From assembly GCF_016907925.1 (NCBI RefSeq), contig NZ_JAFBCZ010000002.1, positions 248,001-312,000 on the forward strand: a stretch of DNA of 64,000 bases, read 5' to 3'. The position numbers and the translations under genes were made by a program. Of this stretch, positions 9,474 through 17,960 are shown piece by piece. The stretch comes from Herpetosiphon giganteus (lineage in GTDB: Bacteria; Chloroflexota; Chloroflexia; Chloroflexales; Herpetosiphonaceae). The notes beneath the pieces were generated by a model that saw only the letters and a program-made list of their open reading frames with translations, was not told the origin of the DNA and made no database searches. How positions within the stretch are numbered: the first letter of the stretch is position 1; every line of letters starts with the position of its first letter.

Positions 9474-10885
9474 GTCGTCGCCTACTCAAAGATACTGCGC
9501 TCTATGCCTTGACGGGGGTGGCAACCAAGCTGATTGGGGCCTTGCTGCTGCCGTTTATCACCCGTTTGCTTAGCCCCGAACTGTATGGCAGCGTCGATCT
9601 GATTAGTTTGGTTGGCTTGTTTGCAATCGAATTGGTGACGCTGGGCAGCGATTTTGCCTTGGCGCTCTATTTTCATGAAGCAACGCTTGATCGGCGGCGT
9701 TTGGTTGGCTCGCTCTGGTTGGCGCGCTTGCTTTTGGGCTTATTCATGGGATTAATTGGCCATGCACTTGCCCCATGGCTCGCCATACAATTGCTCGAAC
9801 GCAGCGATCAGCAAACGATTTTGGCCTTGCGCTTGGGTTTGTGGAGCCAGTTGGCGAATGGCATCATCGGCCTGTGGTTTACAACCTTGCGCCAAGAGAG
9901 CAAAGCCCTACGCTTATTTGGCCTGACTGTATTGCGGGTTGCGGCGACGGCCTTGCTAACGATTGGCTGGATGCTGCAAAGTAGCCAGCGCTTGAGCGCC
10001 TATTTTGGCGCGATGTTGGTGGTTGATTGTTTGTTGGCGCTTGGTTTGACGTTGCTGATGCGTGGCCAACTTGGCAAGCCCGATTGGCAGCTATTACACC
10101 CATTATTAGGCAAAGGCTTGGGCTTTTTGCCACGCTCGATTTATTTTGTAGCCATGACCTTGATCAATCGCCAAATTTTGCTGCATTTTGGCTCGTTGGA
10201 GCAAATTGGCCACTATGCAGCGGCCACCAAAATTAGCTTTATCGTCTGGATTGTGATTAGTGCTGCCAATCAGGCGTGGTTGCCGTATAGCCTAGCGATT
10301 GCCAACACCCCGACCGCCAACGCCAGCTATCGCCAATATCTGACCAGCTACACGATGCTGCTGGGCGCTGCAACAACTGGCTTGGCGTTATTTGCCCCCG
10401 AACTGCTGCGAATTTTGACGACTGGCGATTATCTGCCAGCAGCGCCAGCAGTAGGTTGGTATGCAGTTAATTTGATGGCGATTGGTTTATTGACGGTGGT
10501 GGCAACAGGCCTGACGATTACCAAAGCAACAGCTGTTTTAGGCCAAACCAGCTTATTAAGTGCGATTTTGAATGTTGGTTTGGCGATTATGCTTGTGCCG
10601 TGGTTGGGCTTGGTTGGCGCTGCCATCGCCGCCGCAGGCGATCAATTGATCGCGGCGTGGTTGGTCTATCGGGCGGCCCAAAAGCGCTATCCGATCGATT
10701 TTGATATTAAGGCAGTGCTTGCTTGGCTCGGCCTAACTATCGCCTGTGTGGCGCTGGCAAGTTGGCTGCCGTTGGCGTTTAGCTGGCCATTGATTGGCCT
10801 CAAATTGGCGCTTGTTGGCGTGTGGTTGGGCTGCTGTTGGCGTTGGGGCCAGCCCAAAATGTTGTTGAGCTTGCTGCGAAAATAA
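9470..10885 (+). CDS. polysaccharide flippase (MOP superfamily, Wzx-like)
   Basis: A 471-residue integral membrane protein with about twelve to fourteen hydrophobic segments. The N-terminus (ALTGVATKLIGALLLPFITR) is the typical oligosaccharide flippase opening with its LSPELYG continuation. It would move undecaprenyl-linked repeat units across the cytoplasmic membrane. The start codon overlaps the stop of the DUF4012 gene (ATGA), and the gene closes the polysaccharide block; a matching polymerase and most glycosyltransferases are not in the window, so the assembly pathway is only partly represented here. Confidence 0.88.
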   Translation: MSRRLLKDTALYALTGVATKLIGALLLPFITRLLSPELYGSVDLISLVGLFAIELVTLGSDFALALYFHEATLDRRRLVGSLWLARLLLGLFMGLIGHALAPWLAIQLLERSDQQTILALRLGLWSQLANGIIGLWFTTLRQESKALRLFGLTVLRVAATALLTIGWMLQSSQRLSAYFGAMLVVDCLLALGLTLLMRGQLGKPDWQLLHPLLGKGLGFLPRSIYFVAMTLINRQILLHFGSLEQIGHYAAATKISFIVWIVISAANQAWLPYSLAIANTPTANASYRQYLTSYTMLLGAATTGLALFAPELLRILTTGDYLPAAPAVGWYAVNLMAIGLLTVVATGLTITKATAVLGQTSLLSAILNVGLAIMLVPWLGLVGAAIAAAGDQLIAAWLVYRAAQKRYPIDFDIKAVLAWLGLTIACVALASWLPLAFSWPLIGLKLALVGVWLGCCWRWGQPKMLLSLLRK

Positions 10886-11098
10886 CGATTTATTTATCGA
10901 ATTTATTACTAAGCTAGCTTTGCATTCAACAACAAACCCGATGATAAACGCATGAAATAAATCAAGCATGGAGAATTGGAAACAAGAGAACAATCCACAA
11001 AATACATATTAGGGGGTGCAGGGGGATGAAAACCCCCTGCGTTTCCCGCCTTGAGGCGGGACGGAAGGGTGGTGAAATAACGATTGATTTGAAACTAT
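10886..11098. other. intergenic region with one double-hairpin repeat element
   Basis: Between the converging flippase and DinB genes there is no plausible coding sequence. The only structure is a dispersed double-hairpin element (see 11011-11072). No clear terminator with a T-run was found for either gene. Confidence 0.5.
11011..11072 (+). repeat. dispersed double-hairpin element, copy 1
   Basis: Hairpin 1 is GCAGGGGG / CCCCCTGC (11018-11025 with 11033-11040). Hairpin 2 is TCCCGCC / GGCGGGA (11044-11050 with 11055-11061), followed by cggaagggtgg. The same layout recurs three times at 19.4-19.8 kb and once inverted at 24.0 kb, with a different but still complementary second stem. Confidence 0.8.
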
Positions 11099-11602
11099 TT
11101 ATTGCTCGCTAGGCAGGTCGCGGCCTCGCCCAGTCACATGGGCATAGCTCCATGGCTGAATATCTGGCGGCTCGATGCCCAATGATGTCAGAATTGCGCA
11201 GATTTGCTCGCGGTGAATGTTGCTATGGTGGAGTGCTTGGGCAATCAGCGCCCCAGCGTGAATCTCATAATCCCCTGGTTCAAGGATGCATAGTTGCTCG
11301 CCATCGACTGGCTGGGTGAAGAATTGCTGCCAATTGGCGGCTGCTTCGTCAGCGCGCGCTTCAAGCACAGCAAAATCATTGCTTCGATCACGATTGAGCA
11401 GCCAATCGGGTGCCTTGCCCGAAAGATGTTGCAAATAGCGCGCATCCGACAAAATAATATGATTGAAGGTGGCGATGATATTGCCATAACTGCCAACAAC
11501 CGTTGTGGCAAGTTGCTCCTCATTAAGCTCGCTACAGACCTTCAGGAGCACCTTGGTTGCCCAACTATTGTGCTGAAATGAATCGAACAAAACTCCGTTC
11601 AT
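11099..11602 (-). CDS. DinB/YfiT-like family protein
   Basis: A 167-residue four-helix protein of the DinB superfamily, putative metal-dependent enzymes (thiol transferases or related). The expected histidine ligands are visible: one in the ATFNHIILSD helix and an H-x3-H pair in LHHSNIHREQ. I start it at 11602, where a gggagag site precedes ATG, rather than at the further upstream ATG whose extra residues look non-coding and overlap the promoter. The gene is monocistronic. The substrate cannot be predicted. Confidence 0.85.
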   Translation of the reverse strand: MNGVLFDSFQHNSWATKVLLKVCSELNEEQLATTVVGSYGNIIATFNHIILSDARYLQHLSGKAPDWLLNRDRSNDFAVLEARADEAAANWQQFFTQPVDGEQLCILEPGDYEIHAGALIAQALHHSNIHREQICAILTSLGIEPPDIQPWSYAHVTGRGRDLPSEQ

Positions 11603-11636
11603 AGGCTCTCCCTGAGTTAAACAATCAATTAGCACG

Positions 11637-11665
11637 AATGTACTGCAAATAGAGGTTTGTGTCAA
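11637..11665 (-). promoter_or_regulatory. sigma70 promoter of the DinB-family gene
   Basis: On the minus strand a perfect TTGACA (11660-11665) is followed after exactly 17 bases by TACATT (11637-11642), 34 bases before the chosen start codon. This also supports the shorter start. Confidence 0.6.
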
Positions 11666-11725
11666 CGCCAAGGCTGGAGCATGCTTTAATTGGCAGCGTG
11701 AGCTGTGAAGCTGAAAAGCGGGAAA

Positions 11726-11887
11726 TTATCGAAGTTTGGAGCGTTGCGCGAGGAGTTGTTGGCGCAGCACTGTTTGCTTGAGGCTTTTGATCGATCGTGG
11801 TTTGATCTGTTGGGTTAGCTTGAAACTGCCGATCAATAAGCCACCGCCAAGCACCAATTGCAAACAACCAAAGAGCAGATCAGCCAT
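11726..11887 (-). CDS. small putative membrane protein, 53 residues
   Basis: An open frame of 53 residues starting with ATG at 11887, behind a GAGG ribosome site five bases upstream. The N-terminal half is a single hydrophobic segment (LLFGCLQLVLGGGLLIGSF), followed by a strongly basic tail rich in Lys, Arg and Gln. That is the form of a small membrane protein. It lies between two minus-strand genes and is not similar to anything I can name. A longer frame overlapping it in another phase looks non-coding. Confidence 0.45.
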   Translation of the reverse strand: MADLLFGCLQLVLGGGLLIGSFKLTQQIKPRSIKSLKQTVLRQQLLAQRSKLR

Positions 11888-11963
11888 CGTTGCCTCAATA
11901 AAAACAATTTAATCGGAAGAAACTGTCTAATCAAGTATAGCGATGGCTGATTTGTTTGTCAAA

Positions 11964-12440
11964 TTATTCTAAATGTTTGAAGCTCAGGTCAATTGAGCGC
12001 GCATGCAGGTGTTTAACAGCGAGGGTAGCCGGATGCGCACGCAAAAATTGCTCAAACTCGCCCAGCTCCTCGGGATGTAAACACCATTGATTGCCTTGGC
12101 CCAAACTAGCTAACTTCAAATTGGAAATATAGCGAAAGGTCAGCGATAGCTGCTTAACTGAATCGTCGATCCACTCGCCATCATCATCGACATAGGTTTT
12201 TTCAACCACCAAATGGCGGGTCAAATTATAACTAAAATGTGAATTTAAACCGTTCTGTTCAACACCCCATTGAAACAGCAACATATCACCATCATTGGCC
12301 AGATCACAATCGTCAATCCGAATTTCGCGATAGAATCCAAGCATCAGGTTGAGCGCATCTTCAATGGCAAGGTATTCAAGCACTTTGTCAGATTGTTCTA
12401 GCCACAGATTAAAGCGGTCTAGCACATGTTTTGCTTGCAT
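11964..12440 (-). CDS. hypothetical protein, 158 residues
   Basis: A soluble acidic protein of 158 residues with no signal peptide, membrane segment or motif that I recognise. The sequence has mixed alpha/beta character with several tryptophans and an acidic centre (VDDDGEWIDDS). The start is the ATG at 12440 with agga seven bases upstream. It stands alone between two other small minus-strand genes. It could be an immunity-type or adaptor protein, but nothing in the context proves it. Confidence 0.65.
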   Translation of the reverse strand: MQAKHVLDRFNLWLEQSDKVLEYLAIEDALNLMLGFYREIRIDDCDLANDGDMLLFQWGVEQNGLNSHFSYNLTRHLVVEKTYVDDDGEWIDDSVKQLSLTFRYISNLKLASLGQGNQWCLHPEELGEFEQFLRAHPATLAVKHLHARSIDLSFKHLE

Positions 12441-12679
12441 TCCATGTTCCTATTCTAGGTCTATGATTCCGATCCTTGCATGATGTTGTATTGTAAACTA
12501 TTTATTGTCGTAATTGAAAACCGCTTGGGCAAATCGATCTAAAATGCAGATTGGCGATCGATTGGATCTTTTCACCACCCCTGCACCCGCTAAACGACAA
12601 TTAGTGATGCTAAGGCGTTCGCCGCTAAAATTGTGAATGCGTGATGTGCGAGGAAAAAAGATCGCACCTAAAATACGAA

Positions 12680-12706
12680 AACCTCTGACGGTTCACGTCA
12701 GAGGTT
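12680..12706 (-). terminator. intrinsic terminator after the 109-residue hypothetical
   Basis: An 11-bp perfect stem (aacctctgacg / cgtcagaggtt) with a five-base loop, followed on the minus strand by a T-rich tail (ttcgtatttt). It sits 18 bases beyond the stop codon of the gene at 12725-13054. Confidence 0.8.
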
Positions 12707-12724
12707 GGGAGTAGGCCAACAATC

Positions 12725-13054
12725 CTATTCAAAGTAGCGAACGACTTGTTGTGCACCAGTAAACTGGACCCAATTTTGTTCTATTTCCTTAATATATTTG
12801 CAGTGTTCAAAATAAACGCAATAGCGACCATCTTCAACTTTTTCAGCATACTTGTATGTAGCAGTATACAATTTATTAATGTTTGAATCATCACGAAGAT
12901 AAATCAATACTTGATCAATGGTATTTATCCGATGATCATCCATAATCCAATTACCACTACTGCCTGTGCCATCGTTATTGAAGGTTAATAAATGACCATT
13001 AGTAAATAGTGCTAGTAATCGTTTGCCTGGTTGAACAAAATCTCGTGCATGCAT
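12725..13054 (-). CDS. hypothetical protein, 109 residues
   Basis: A small soluble protein of 109 residues, rich in Tyr, Asn and charged residues, with no recognisable motif. The DNA is noticeably more AT-rich than the neighbouring genes, which hints at recent acquisition. It has its own near-consensus promoter (13107-13135), a palindrome between promoter and start, and an intrinsic terminator, so it is a self-contained regulated unit. The start is the ATG at 13054 with gaggtag upstream. Function unknown. Confidence 0.65.
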   Translation of the reverse strand: MHARDFVQPGKRLLALFTNGHLLTFNNDGTGSSGNWIMDDHRINTIDQVLIYLRDDSNINKLYTATYKYAEKVEDGRYCVYFEHCKYIKEIEQNWVQFTGAQQVVRYFE

Positions 13055-13072
13055 AGTGCTACCTCATTGCAT

Positions 13073-13097
13073 CACTATCACCGATTTAACGATAGTG
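13073..13097. promoter_or_regulatory. operator-like palindrome upstream of the 109-residue gene
   Basis: A perfect 7-bp inverted repeat (CACTATC / GATAGTG, 13073-13079 with 13091-13097) lies just downstream of the predicted transcription start. A related tagtgct word recurs next to the start codon. The position fits a repressor operator or a 5' UTR hairpin. Confidence 0.4.
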
Positions 13098-13106
13098 CTA
13101 ACTTCC

Positions 13107-13135
13107 ACTATAGAGATGTTTAGGGCTGTGGTCAA
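13107..13135 (-). promoter_or_regulatory. sigma70 promoter of the 109-residue hypothetical gene
   Basis: Minus-strand TTGACC (13130-13135), a 17-base spacer and TATAGT (13107-13112): five of six matches in each box, 52 bases before the start codon. Confidence 0.65.
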
Positions 13136-13225
13136 GAATTAATTGGTATCCAATTGTTGGGCATTTTTCTGGCGCAAAATCATAATTTCAAGGTATGCAG
13201 CTCTCAGCAACCAGCCACCATTTGC

Positions 13226-14548
13226 TTAGTTTTGGCCAGCCTCGCCAGCCATAATCACCGCGATTGGCTTCATACGGGCCAAGGGCTTAATCAAATCGGC
13301 TTCGATTTGCAATTCCATCACCCGTTCGATGTCTTTGTAGGCCAAGGGCGATTCGTCAACGCTCCAGCCTTCGACGTGCACGCCATGGGCCTTGATGATT
13401 TTTTTAGCCTCGCTGGGGCTGATGGTGGCACGCGCTTTGGAGCGGCTGTATAAGCGGCCTGCACCATGCGAGGCGCTATGCAAGGCTTCAGGGTTGCCCA
13501 AGCCTTCGACCACATACGAAGCCGAGGCCATACTGCCTGGAATCACGCCGCGCACGCCGACTCCAGCGGGCGTTGCGCCCTTGCGATGCACAATCACATC
13601 GCCTTCGCGCCAAGCAAAATTATGGTGATTTTGAATTGTGGCGACTGGCTTGAGCTTGCTGCGCTGGGCAAATAAGCGGTGGATAACTTCATGATTGGCT
13701 TGGGCAAAAGCTCCGGCTAATTCCATCGCTGCCCAATATTCTTGGCCTGCTTCGCTATCCAAATCGAGCCATTCATACATTTTGGGGATGTTGGCTTTGG
13801 TGGCGGTTTCTTGCACTGCAATGTTGCTATAGTGCTTGGCGATGGCGTAGCCAACCCCGCGCGAGCCGCTATGAGTCAGCAAGCCAACAAATTCGCGTGG
13901 CAAATCGTTCTCGCCCATTCGCTCGCCAATAACGATGTTGGCAAAGTGGTTGCCGCTGCCGCTGGTGCCAAGCTGGGCAATCGCCTTTTCACGCAGGCTG
14001 CGGGTTTGGGCAGTCAAATTCCAGTTTTTTATGCCTAAAATTGGGTGATCCGGCCCACGTTTGCGGGTTGCACCCGAGCCAAACACCGTTACTTCAGCTA
14101 AATCGCGAAACAATTGCTCGCGATAGCGTTGAATTTCCATTGGCGCTTCAGCAAAAATCGTCAGATGCATGCGGCAACCAATATCGACTCCAACCATCAT
14201 CGGCGAGACGGCGTTGTGAGCGGCAAAAACTCCGCCGATTGGCAAGGCAAAACCCGGGTGGGCATCGGGCATCAAGGCTCCTTGGGCGGCAATTGGCAGA
14301 CGCAAAGCAAGTTGCAATTGCTCCAAGGCAGCGGCTTCAATATCGACCCCAATTTGGCCATACGCTTTGTAGGGTTGGGCCTGCTCGTTGAGGCGAGCCA
14401 ATTCGGCAGGTTTGCCAAATTCGGCCTCAACTTGGGCCACAATCTGCAAATCCTTGGAGCCGCTCTTTTTCAGGGCGGCGGCATACTTGGCAATGGCAGT
14501 GAAGCGTTTATCGCCACGCCATGGCTTCAGCAAAACATTTAGTTTCAT
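13226..14548 (-). CDS. rtcB: RtcB family RNA ligase
   Basis: A 440-residue RtcB-type ligase, which joins 2',3'-cyclic phosphate (or 3'-phosphate) RNA ends to 5'-OH ends using GTP and manganese. The family signature is well kept: VGVDIGCRMHL with the metal Asp and Cys, GSGNHF, LTHSGSRGVG, IQNHHNF, HRKGATPAG, and SASHGAGRLYSRSKA, whose His is the guanylylated residue in characterised members. Length is as in bacterial RtcB of the shorter group. No archease, RtcA or RtcR gene is adjacent, so any induction mechanism is not visible here. It is a single gene between a hypothetical and a response regulator. Confidence 0.92.
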   Translation of the reverse strand: MKLNVLLKPWRGDKRFTAIAKYAAALKKSGSKDLQIVAQVEAEFGKPAELARLNEQAQPYKAYGQIGVDIEAAALEQLQLALRLPIAAQGALMPDAHPGFALPIGGVFAAHNAVSPMMVGVDIGCRMHLTIFAEAPMEIQRYREQLFRDLAEVTVFGSGATRKRGPDHPILGIKNWNLTAQTRSLREKAIAQLGTSGSGNHFANIVIGERMGENDLPREFVGLLTHSGSRGVGYAIAKHYSNIAVQETATKANIPKMYEWLDLDSEAGQEYWAAMELAGAFAQANHEVIHRLFAQRSKLKPVATIQNHHNFAWREGDVIVHRKGATPAGVGVRGVIPGSMASASYVVEGLGNPEALHSASHGAGRLYSRSKARATISPSEAKKIIKAHGVHVEGWSVDESPLAYKDIERVMELQIEADLIKPLARMKPIAVIMAGEAGQN

Positions 14549-14694
14549 AAATGTGAGACTCAGTTCTAGTATATGTTGGTTTAGCTGTAACCACTATAAT
14601 CAACGCAGGCAGGCTTGCATATCAGGCGCAATGTTGACCTCTGCTCAGACTAAATCCGTAGCATTGACTCAGCCTATCGCCAACAACTGGCGAG

Positions 14695-15066
14695 CTAGAC
14701 GGTTTTGCCATAGCGCAAACGCAGCATTGTATTGAGGTATTCGATGAAAACGGGGATGTCAAAGGGTTTGGAGAGGTAGGCATCTGCGCCAGCATCGGCT
14801 CCACGTTGAAAATCGACTTGTTCCGAGCGCACAGTCAGCATCATCACCGGAATGCTATAGTTGGTTTTGATCCGGCGGCAAACTTCGGTGCCTTCGATCA
14901 TGGGCATATTCACGTCGAGAATCACCGCATCTGGGCGTTGGCTGGCAACTTTTTGCAAGGCTTCCAAGCCATCGCGGGCCACCGAAACCCGATGCCCTTC
15001 GAGCGCTAAAACCTGTTGAACTAAACGCAGAATATCGTGACTATCATCAACCAATAAAATGTGCAT
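14695..15066 (-). CDS. single-domain response regulator (CheY-like)
   Basis: A 123-residue receiver domain with no output domain. The phosphorylation site and switch residues are present: acidic pair D7/D8, phospho-acceptor D51 (VILDVNMP), T78 (MMLTVRS) and K100 (LSKPFD). It would relay a signal by protein-protein contact. A GGAGG ribosome site precedes the ATG. It lies 34 bases downstream of the DUF3095 gene in the same direction, so the two may be cotranscribed, although a TATAAT box at 15094-15099 could give it its own start. No histidine kinase is in the window. Confidence 0.92.
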   Translation of the reverse strand: MHILLVDDSHDILRLVQQVLALEGHRVSVARDGLEALQKVASQRPDAVILDVNMPMIEGTEVCRRIKTNYSIPVMMLTVRSEQVDFQRGADAGADAYLSKPFDIPVFIEYLNTMLRLRYGKTV

Positions 15067-15100
15067 ACGGCCTCCAAAAAGTGCAATGAAGCCATTATAC

Positions 15101-16354
15101 TCAGCATGTCCCCCATGATGGTGATGAAGTATCCCCCAATAGTCCTGTTTTCGAGGATGCCACAGCGTTCAGCGTGATCGCTCCTTGGTGGGCATGGCTC
15201 TGTTGCTTGAGTTGATCGGCGGCCTTCGCATAGCCACCGTTATTGCCATCAATAAAATGAACTTGCCGCCCCATGCGCTCAAAGACAATGCAGGTCATCA
15301 AGGCACTATCTGCAACATGCAGGCCATAATTTAAATTGCCAGCTTGGCGTTCTTGATCGAGAAATTGCTCAAGTTGTTGGCGTTGGGCGGGCGTGCCTGC
15401 AATCACCATGCGCAACATCGCATCGTATTTGCGATAATCGGTGCTGGCCTGCAAAATCTGGGGATATTCGGCCCAATCGGTTAGTTCGGTTTTGGCCCCA
15501 GTTGCCAACAAGAACTTGCCAAGCACGTTGAGCCACCAAATATTATTCAGATAGCGTAGTTGTTGCAATTTGCTGGAACCACCGCGCAACCGAGCTTCGG
15601 CCCAGAGATCTTTGGGCCACAACGATAAGCTCATTTGCTGCACATCGACCGGATGATGCTCAGCGTCTGCGCCATAAATTGCCTCGATTTGCTCGATCAC
15701 ATGGCGATTGATCTGGTTGCGCTCAGCGTTGGTGTCAGCTTCGGCCCGCACCAACAACGAAACCGTCTCGCCATAGCGACTGGGAATCTCTTGCCAACGA
15801 CATTCGAGGCCATCGAGCAAGCCTGGCTGATCGCTGGGCTGGGCTGCGAGCAAATATTTGGCTCCCAAAATTGGATCTTTAATCGTTTGCTCGACGAAGG
15901 TCAAGCCATCGCCATTAATCATGGCTTGGGCATAATTCTCCGAGACCGCAAATTTGGCAATTTCAAGCTGATAGCGATGCGCATAAACTTCGCTAATTGG
16001 AATAATACCAACCCGCAGATGCAGATTGTAGATTGATTGGCTCAGATGTTGAACCGCTTGCAGTGCGGGCTTGGCTTGCTCGACCAACCATGGCGGCAAC
16101 AACAACGTCGCACCATCGCCACCAAAAATAAATGGCAAATCGAGGTTAGGCTGCAAATTAAGCAAGGCCACAATCGTGCTAGCCCCAATGAAGTTCACAT
16201 CTTTATAGCGACCTTCAGCAATTGCTTTGGTCGATTGTTCAATATCGCTCACCACAATATACCAATCGGCAGGGACTTTTTGATAGCAACTGGCATCAGT
16301 AATTTGGACAAAATCGGTGATAATAGGTAAGGTTGCATAGAAGTTGTGCGTCAT
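15101..16354 (-). CDS. DUF3095 protein (nucleotidyl-cyclase-like fold)
   Basis: A 417-residue member of the DUF3095 family. The N-terminal third carries features reminiscent of class III nucleotide cyclases: YIVVSDIEQSTKAI (metal-binding Asp position) around residues 32-46 and IFGGDGATLLLP near 76-88. The C-terminal half has a second conserved portion (DYRKYDAMLRMVIAGT). The enzymatic activity of the family is not established to my knowledge, so a cyclic-nucleotide role is inference. It is divergent from the sortase gene and upstream of the single-domain response regulator, which could be its partner. Confidence 0.8.
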   Translation of the reverse strand: MTHNFYATLPIITDFVQITDASCYQKVPADWYIVVSDIEQSTKAIAEGRYKDVNFIGASTIVALLNLQPNLDLPFIFGGDGATLLLPPWLVEQAKPALQAVQHLSQSIYNLHLRVGIIPISEVYAHRYQLEIAKFAVSENYAQAMINGDGLTFVEQTIKDPILGAKYLLAAQPSDQPGLLDGLECRWQEIPSRYGETVSLLVRAEADTNAERNQINRHVIEQIEAIYGADAEHHPVDVQQMSLSLWPKDLWAEARLRGGSSKLQQLRYLNNIWWLNVLGKFLLATGAKTELTDWAEYPQILQASTDYRKYDAMLRMVIAGTPAQRQQLEQFLDQERQAGNLNYGLHVADSALMTCIVFERMGRQVHFIDGNNGGYAKAADQLKQQSHAHQGAITLNAVASSKTGLLGDTSSPSWGTC

Positions 16355-16491
16355 TGATGACCTCGATTTGTGAAAAGGTTTCCAAACACCGTGAACAGGG
16401 CTATAAAGCTCATAGTGTAGTTAATCGACATTACAATTTAGATTACGCAATTCGTGCCATGTGGATGGATTGCTGGATAAGGAGTTTTGGC

Positions 16492-17247
16492 ATGCGTCGG
16501 ATGCTATTCGGTTTATTAGGTTGCATTCTAGTTGGATGTGGTGGGACGGTCGGCAATCCGAGTGCAACTCCGTTGCCGAGCCTTGAGCCAACTACGCAGG
16601 CGGTGGTGGCAAGTGTTGTGCCAACAAATACGCCTGTTGCTACTACTACTACTGCTGCTGCTAGCCCCACTCGTTTGCCAACCCAAACAGTTGCGCCCGA
16701 AATTACCAGCAAACCAGTCGAGTTGGATACGCCAACGTTGAACGAGCAAAACGCGCCGCCAACTGCTGCGCCGCAACCAACCGCCAACCCAAGTAGCAAC
16801 CCAAGTCAGCCAGTGCGTATGGTGATTGATGTGATTGGATTGGATCTTGCGCCAGTTTCCGTTGGCCTTGATCAACGCAATGTGCCAATTGTACCAAAAC
16901 ACGATGTTGGTTGGTACAATCTGAGTGCGCAGCCTGGCCAAGGCGAAAATGTGGTGCTTTGGGGCCATGTCTTGCGCTGGAAGGATGCGCCGAATGTGCC
17001 TGCACCCTTTGCCCGAGTGAAAGATGTGGCGATTGGTGAGACAATTAAAGTCTATAGTGCCGATGGCAGCGAATATCGCTACCGCGTGACGGAACAAGTG
17101 TGGGCTACGCCTGATCAAGTGCAATATATTTTGCCAGTTGGCTCAGAGCGTTTGACCTTGGTTTCGTGCATTGGCGATCAAGTGATTGTTGAAGGTAATT
17201 TAGAGCTGAGCCATCGCCTAATTACGATTGCCGAGCCAATTCGTTAA
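16492..17247 (+). CDS. lipoprotein-anchored sortase
   Basis: A 251-residue sortase that would cleave C-terminal sorting signals and attach surface proteins. The start at 16492 (aaggag upstream) gives a lipoprotein signal peptide with lipobox L13-V-G-C16, then a long Thr/Pro/Ala linker to about residue 105 and the sortase domain. The catalytic triad is visible: H159 in LWGHVL, C226 in TLVSCIGD and R242 in ELSHRL. Lipid anchoring instead of a transmembrane helix is unusual for sortases, though this class-F-like form exists in several phyla. A candidate substrate, the DUF11 protein with LPDTS, is encoded at 3.9 kb. A membrane-protein gene follows after 13 bases. Confidence 0.85.
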   Translation: MRRMLFGLLGCILVGCGGTVGNPSATPLPSLEPTTQAVVASVVPTNTPVATTTTAAASPTRLPTQTVAPEITSKPVELDTPTLNEQNAPPTAAPQPTANPSSNPSQPVRMVIDVIGLDLAPVSVGLDQRNVPIVPKHDVGWYNLSAQPGQGENVVLWGHVLRWKDAPNVPAPFARVKDVAIGETIKVYSADGSEYRYRVTEQVWATPDQVQYILPVGSERLTLVSCIGDQVIVEGNLELSHRLITIAEPIR

Positions 17248-17260
17248 AAGGAACTTGCCA

Positions 17261-17932
17261 ATGCCTGAACATCTGCCCGACTTGCATGTGCCATCAGTTC
17301 AGACCTTTGGCGAGCGCTATGGCAACGGGCGCTTGTGGTGGTATATGTTTGTGGTGCTCTTTGTGGGCGTTTTCTTTGGCATGATGGCAATTGTTGGGAT
17401 TAACGATTTAAACGATAGCGTGCGCTTGCCCGTTATTTGGCAATTGGGCATGCAGCGCTTGAGTCTTGTAAGCATTGGCCTTGCGAGCCTGATTTTTGCT
17501 GGCTTTGGTTGGCTGATGGGCTGGATGCTGCGCAAAGTGGCAATTTGTCGGGTACGCTCAGTGGTTTTGGCAACGCTGGTTGGCTATTGGGCGGCCTATA
17601 TTCTGTTTAATTGGCCGCCTAGCTTATTGTGGATTACCAATAGCCCGCACACAACCTACTATCGACATATGCTGAGCGCTATGTTGGTGGCCATTGGCTG
17701 TGTGGCTGGGCCAATTGCCTTGGTCATGCGACCTCGCCGTTGGGCAGGAGTTTGGCTATTTAGTCAATTGGCGCTTGGTTTTGTGATTGCCAGCATCACC
17801 CATTGGCTGGTAATCAATGAATTTGATGGTTTTGGATTAACCTTCTTCCTGCTAGCGATCCTCGTTATCTACCCACTTGGCCTAAGTTGGTGGTTTAGCT
17901 ATTATTTACGTCGCCAAATAATGCCCTTATAA
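17261..17932 (+). CDS. hypothetical membrane protein, 223 residues
   Basis: A polytopic membrane protein with about seven hydrophobic segments and short loops; no motif is recognised. It starts 13 bases after the sortase stop codon behind an aaagga site and ends 28 bases before yvcK, so the three form a likely operon. It may help the sortase or the cell-envelope role of YvcK, but this is a positional argument only. Confidence 0.75.
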   Translation: MPEHLPDLHVPSVQTFGERYGNGRLWWYMFVVLFVGVFFGMMAIVGINDLNDSVRLPVIWQLGMQRLSLVSIGLASLIFAGFGWLMGWMLRKVAICRVRSVVLATLVGYWAAYILFNWPPSLLWITNSPHTTYYRHMLSAMLVAIGCVAGPIALVMRPRRWAGVWLFSQLALGFVIASITHWLVINEFDGFGLTFFLLAILVIYPLGLSWWFSYYLRRQIMPL

Positions 17933-17960
17933 CCGCATTTGGGTCTATAATTGGGGAACT

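Noticed and set aside
11625-11867. An 80-codon minus-strand frame
   Set aside because: It overlaps the DinB promoter and lacks a ribosome site; the 53-residue frame in another phase has a GAGG site and a membrane-protein pattern.
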